NCBI GenBank assembly: GCA_041490205.1
Contig: JBGPSQ010000130.1
Span: forward strand, 1-8,386
Source of the DNA: DATDDB01 sp041490205
GTDB lineage: Bacteria; Pseudomonadota; Gammaproteobacteria; Burkholderiales; Gallionellaceae
Direction of reading: 5' to 3'
DNA: 8,386 nucleotides
A program made the position numbers and the translations under genes. The notes beneath the pieces were generated by a model. That model was not told the DNA's origin. It saw nothing but the letters and a program-made list of their open reading frames with translations, and did no database searches. Below are positions 5,357-8,386 of this stretch, one piece after another. The stretch's first letter is position 1. Each line of letters opens with the position of its first letter.

Positions 5357-6187
5357 ATGAAGACTCTCTCTTTCAGATCAGGAAACCGGCAGGCAGGCTT
5401 CAGCCTGGTGGATGTGATGGTCGGCATGGTGCTGGGGTTGATAGGGACGATCATCATCTTTCAGGTGTTCGAGGCTTCAGAGCGCGTCAAACGCACCACC
5501 ACCAGCGGCGGCGATGCGCAACAAAACGGCGTCGCGGCCCTGTTCGCGCTGGAGCGCGGAGTGAGGCAGGCAGGTTATGGGATCAATACGAGCGATGCCC
5601 TGGCCTCCCCTGTACCGGTTCCCCTTGCCATCCCCGTTTCAGGAGTCGCCGCTACGCCGGATAGCATTGCCATTACCTATCGCCCTTCCAATAATGCGGA
5701 TTGCCCCACCACCACACCGAACTGCGCCTGGGAATATGGCCCATTTGCTGCGGCCACCAACCTTGTTTTCGTCCAGCCGCCCCCCCTTACGACCTTGAAT
5801 TATTGCGTCATCGCCGACACCAACGGCCATGCGGTGCTGGTGACCAGGAAGGATATTGCCTGCACGGCTTCGGCTGCGGGCGCTGACACAAATGATGTGA
5901 TCCTGGTGGATGGCATCGTCCAGTTCAAGACCGTGCCCCTGGTGGATCCCACCTCCGGCTCCCTGGTGGCGATGCAAATGGCGATCGTGGCGCGCAATTC
6001 CCAGCCCGAAAAGCCCGACCCGACAACCAACGCATGCAACACCACGACCACCTACCCTGGTTGGACGGGGGGAACCCTGGATCTATCAGGCAAGCTTGGC
6101 CTGGCGGTAGCTGACGACTGGAGATGTTACCGCTATAAAACGTTCATCGTAACCGTACCATTGCGCAACGTGATCTGGAAGCCATGA
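5357..6187 (+). CDS. pilW: Minor pilin PilW (GspJ-like)
   Basis: This 276-residue protein has the leader MKTLSFRSGNRQAG, then FSLVDVMVGMVLGLIGTIII, the class IV pilin helix. Mature position 5 is Asp19, not the near-universal Glu. The PilW hallmarks follow: the segment NGVAALFALERGVRQAGYG (residues 58-74), a long beta-rich region, IVQFKTVPLVD around 188, and the C-terminal strand KTFIVTVPLRNVIW. Six Cys (116, 123, 150, 169, 227, 257) may form disulfides after export. PilW corresponds to GspJ and forms the tip complex with PilV and PilX under PilY1. I see no strong ribosome site (only GGGCC upstream), so it is probably translated by coupling with pilV, 12 bases before. Its stop overlaps the ATG at 6184 of the pilX frame. 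Confidence 0.92.
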   Translation: MKTLSFRSGNRQAGFSLVDVMVGMVLGLIGTIIIFQVFEASERVKRTTTSGGDAQQNGVAALFALERGVRQAGYGINTSDALASPVPVPLAIPVSGVAATPDSIAITYRPSNNADCPTTTPNCAWEYGPFAAATNLVFVQPPPLTTLNYCVIADTNGHAVLVTRKDIACTASAAGADTNDVILVDGIVQFKTVPLVDPTSGSLVAMQMAIVARNSQPEKPDPTTNACNTTTTYPGWTGGTLDLSGKLGLAVADDWRCYRYKTFIVTVPLRNVIWKP

Positions 6188-6190
6188 TGA

Positions 6191-6196
6191 GAGAGG
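6191..6196 (+). promoter_or_regulatory. Ribosome binding site suggesting the inner pilX start
   Basis: GAGAGG lies eight bases before ATG 6205. It favours this start over ATG 6184, which overlaps the pilW stop as ATGA and could still be used by coupling. Confidence 0.5.
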
Positions 6197-6204
6197 CAAA
6201 AATC

Positions 6205-6990
6205 ATGAAATTTGGCAAACTGGCCGGCCGGGGCGCAATCAGCCTTCCCCGGCGGCAGCGCGGGTTGGTGCTGCTGATAACCCTGATCGTGCTGGTAGCG
6301 ATGATGCTCGCCGGCATCGGCATGATGCGTTCGATAGATACGACGACAATGATTGCCGGCAACGTCGCCTTCAGGGAATCCACGCTCCATGCGGGCGACA
6401 GCGGAATGAACGCCGCCTTCTCCAAGCTGTTGACAATCACGTCGGTTCTGGGCGACAGGCCAGCGCTGTATTACTCCGATGGAGATTCCACGGCATATAT
6501 CAATCCGCAAACCGGCGTCACCGATTACTATTGCACGGGAATGAGTGCATCTTTGTGCACTGGAAACAACGTCAATTTCCCCGGCTACAGGTCAACGCCG
6601 CTCAAATCCTGCGAGATATATCCTCCGGCGATACCACCGGCGACGGCAAACCCCAAGCAATGCCTTTCAGCCAGTGATTATCAATGGTGGGCCAATGCCG
6701 CCAACTGGGTCGGTGCGCCCTCGATCACGGTCAATGATACCGCCGGACAACCCTTTGCGACGGTCTATTACTGGATCCACCGCATGTGTGAAGTGCCCGA
6801 CACCTCCCCCGGCGGCTCGCTGCAAACCTGCCAGACCATACAGGAAAGCGTAAAAGTTACGGGAAGCTCGATGCAGGTAGGCACCACCAAATTTACCGCC
6901 ACGTCGGTTTACTACCGGGTCACGACAAAATCGATAGGCCCGCGCAACACAGTAACCTATGCCCAGGAAATGGTATTGATTCCTGAATGA
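6205..6990 (+). CDS. pilX: Minor pilin PilX (GspK-like)
   Basis: This 261-residue protein starts with the basic leader MKFGKLAGRGAISLPRRQRG, then LVLLITLIVLVAMMLAGIGM, and the PilX_N signature MRSIDTTTMIAGNVAFRES with a following HAGDSGMNAAF helix. Mature position 5 is Ile, not Glu; loss of Glu5 is also known for the tip pseudopilin GspK and for Pseudomonas-type PilX, and fits a protein at the very tip. The C-terminal part is rich in Tyr, Thr and Pro and has six Cys (110, 118, 136, 153, 195, 209), suggesting disulfides. It is longer than the roughly 200 residues I recall for Pseudomonas PilX. Start choice: ATG 6205 has GAGAGG; ATG 6184, overlapping the pilW stop, would add seven residues. A 49-base gap separates it from pilY1. 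Confidence 0.9.
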   Translation: MKFGKLAGRGAISLPRRQRGLVLLITLIVLVAMMLAGIGMMRSIDTTTMIAGNVAFRESTLHAGDSGMNAAFSKLLTITSVLGDRPALYYSDGDSTAYINPQTGVTDYYCTGMSASLCTGNNVNFPGYRSTPLKSCEIYPPAIPPATANPKQCLSASDYQWWANAANWVGAPSITVNDTAGQPFATVYYWIHRMCEVPDTSPGGSLQTCQTIQESVKVTGSSMQVGTTKFTATSVYYRVTTKSIGPRNTVTYAQEMVLIPE

Positions 6991-7027
6991 TATGAATTGC
7001 AAATACGTTTCACCTTCGGAAGAGTTT

Positions 7028-7033
7028 GAGGAG
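7028..7033 (+). promoter_or_regulatory. Ribosome binding site setting the pilY1 start
   Basis: GAGGAG with a six-base spacer before ATG 7040; the start gives a clean signal peptide. Confidence 0.7.
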
Positions 7034-7039
7034 AACATC

Positions 7040-8386
7040 ATGGACACAGCCAAAATCGGCTTCAAGGGAATACGGTCACTCGGCGGACTGCTTGCCGCCG
7101 GACTGCTTGCAATCGTGGCAGCCCCGCAGGCTTGGGCGGGATTGGCCGACCTGGCCACCTACCCGCTGGCAACTTCATCCGGCACCGCCGTGCGCCCGAA
7201 CATCCTGTTCACCCTGGATAACTCGGGCAGTATGGCCTGGAATTTCCTGCCGGACTACACGGGCGGCGGCATGGGAACAAGCTACCCCCACTGCAAAACA
7301 AGCAATTCCTGCAATCAGGGAGAGGTGCCCTTTCAGGCCAACAAATACAACGGCCTTTCCTATAACCCTTCCACGACATACGGCCCCCCGGTCAATTTCG
7401 ACGGCACATTCATGCCTTCGCAAAATGCCGTCAACACCACCAACTGGACGGCAGTGCAGCAGGATGGATATGGCGTGCAAGCCACCGGCACCGTCAACCT
7501 GACTAATGGTTACAACGAATCAGTGTACTGCGATAGCGCCGGCAGCGGCATATGCAAACAAAACGGCATAGACACCAACAACCCCTTCTTCGTGGATGCT
7601 ACCGGCACAGGGAACCCGCCAAACTATGCCTTGCCGGGAAAGCTTAATGTTCCTACTTCATATACGGTCGCCGGCACAACTTCTTTGTTTAGCGGAACGC
7701 TGAACGGCCCGGTCGCCACGCCGACGTCGATATTCAACGGCACGCTCAATAACGGCAGCACAAGCTACACTACCATTACGCTGAACAGCCCCACGTTCAG
7801 CCTTTCCAGCGGTACGACTACCCTGACCTACACCTCTCAATCGCCAGCGGCACCGTTGATTACGAATGGCGATATTATTACTGTCGTTGCCAGCGGCGGT
7901 AGTTGTAGCAGCGCCTGGAGGACGTCGACTACTACCCAGACAGCGATAGCGGCTGTTACTACTACGACCCTGACCTATCCCGCCAACGGCACCGGAAAGA
8001 CTAATACCTTCTGCGCGGCGACGGTCGTTCATAAAACCGTCCCCGTCGTCGCTGCGCCCAGCATCAGCTCGGATGGCGTGACGGTAACAGTGACACTGGC
8101 CACGCCTCATGGGCTGTTGAATAATGACATAGTGGGCGTAACAAACGGTTCCGGCACCTGCGATGCAGGTTATCAGACGCCAGCGGCAGGCGCGGTTGTG
8201 ACGGTGATCAATCCCAATACTTTTACCTTTCCGGTAACGTTGGCTTTGGGCACTGCCAGCAACACCTCTGGTTTTGCGCGCCGGACGCCGTTCAGTTTTT
8301 CGGTTTTGCTCTATTTTTTGCAGCAAATGGCATATGATTTCGCATATGAACATCCACTATTACTATTGCAATCAGTAAACCAACCA
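7040..8386 (+). CDS. pilY1: PilY1-type pilus tip protein, 5' part (runs off the window)
   Basis: The frame is open from ATG 7040 to the last base (449 codons, no stop), so only the N-terminal part is present. PilY1 proteins are usually above 1000 residues. Residues 1-33 are a Sec signal peptide (basic start, LLAAGLLAIVAA, cut after AWA). Then comes PNILFTLDNSGSM, the metal-ion-dependent adhesion site of the von Willebrand A domain (Asp60, Ser62, Ser64), and NKYNGLSYNPSTTY, the PilY1 'YNP' motif. Residues about 205-405 are a Thr/Ser/Gly-rich beta region with two related units (LITNGDIITV at 273, LLNNDIVGV at 359). PilY1 sits at the tip on PilV/W/X and acts in adhesion, pilus extension and surface sensing. 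After about residue 414 the protein becomes hydrophobic and unlike PilY1, so the gene may be interrupted there (see findings). The C-terminal beta-propeller with its calcium site is outside the window. Confidence 0.9.
   Translation, partial: MDTAKIGFKGIRSLGGLLAAGLLAIVAAPQAWAGLADLATYPLATSSGTAVRPNILFTLDNSGSMAWNFLPDYTGGGMGTSYPHCKTSNSCNQGEVPFQANKYNGLSYNPSTTYGPPVNFDGTFMPSQNAVNTTNWTAVQQDGYGVQATGTVNLTNGYNESVYCDSAGSGICKQNGIDTNNPFFVDATGTGNPPNYALPGKLNVPTSYTVAGTTSLFSGTLNGPVATPTSIFNGTLNNGSTSYTTITLNSPTFSLSSGTTTLTYTSQSPAAPLITNGDIITVVASGGSCSSAWRTSTTTQTAIAAVTTTTLTYPANGTGKTNTFCAATVVHKTVPVVAAPSISSDGVTVTVTLATPHGLLNNDIVGVTNGSGTCDAGYQTPAAGAVVTVINPNTFTFPVTLALGTASNTSGFARRTPFSFSVLLYFLQQMAYDFAYEHPLLLLQSVNQP

Noticed and set aside
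7026..7502. Plus-strand 158-codon frame at the start of pilY1
   Set aside because: It is out of frame with the signal peptide and adhesion-site motif of PilY1, and its Arg/Pro/Ser-rich product is typical of a shadow frame.
7658..8353. Minus-strand 231-codon frame opposite pilY1
   Set aside because: It is low-complexity, Arg/Gly-rich and antisense to the Thr-rich PilY1 region; the repeated Thr and Gly codons explain it.

Overview
The window looks like a chromosomal piece of a Gram-negative bacterium, most likely a betaproteobacterium. The evidence is a PilE-FimT-PilV-PilW-PilX-PilY1 minor pilin operon, a NarX/NarL-type two-component pair, moderate GC content and good Shine-Dalgarno sites. Assignment to the Nitrosomonadales/Gallionellaceae is only an impression. 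Apart from one minus-strand gene, every convincing gene is on the plus strand.

Layout: (1) Positions 1-208 hold a hairpin-rich, repeat-bearing intergenic segment with three copies of the octamer AGGTCATC (two direct, one inverted) and a strong bidirectional intrinsic terminator. (2) Positions 370-2711 hold a probable operon: a soluble GAF-domain sensor histidine kinase of the NarX/HisKA_3 class, a NarL/FixJ response regulator, and a small HAD-fold protein of the kind associated with nucleic-acid repair proteins. (3) A small uncharacterised gene (2724-3080, minus strand) converges on that operon. (4) About 700 bases (3081-3784) have no convincing gene and serve as the upstream region of two divergent units. 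(5) From 3785 to the right edge lies the minor pilin operon: pilE-like, fimT/fimU-like, pilV, pilW, pilX and the 5' part of pilY1, which is open to the last base.

The minor pilins would be cut by the prepilin peptidase PilD at the Gly before their hydrophobic helix. By analogy with Pseudomonas aeruginosa and with type II secretion pseudopilins, they would form a tip complex that primes type IV pilus assembly and carries the large tip protein PilY1 (adhesin/mechanosensor with a von Willebrand A domain). The two-component system is a plausible but unproven regulator of something nearby, since it has its own promoter region and is about 1 kb upstream of the pilin genes.

Points that depart from the ordinary: the Cys-rich GAF sensor domain; Asp in place of Glu at mature position 5 of PilW; a Thr/Ser-rich repeated beta insert in PilY1; an abrupt change of composition and protein character in the last ~95 bases, which may mark an insertion-element boundary inside pilY1; and the repeat cluster at the left edge. 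I did not find CRISPR, tRNA, rRNA or a recognisable transposase, and I see no clear sign of a wholly new system.
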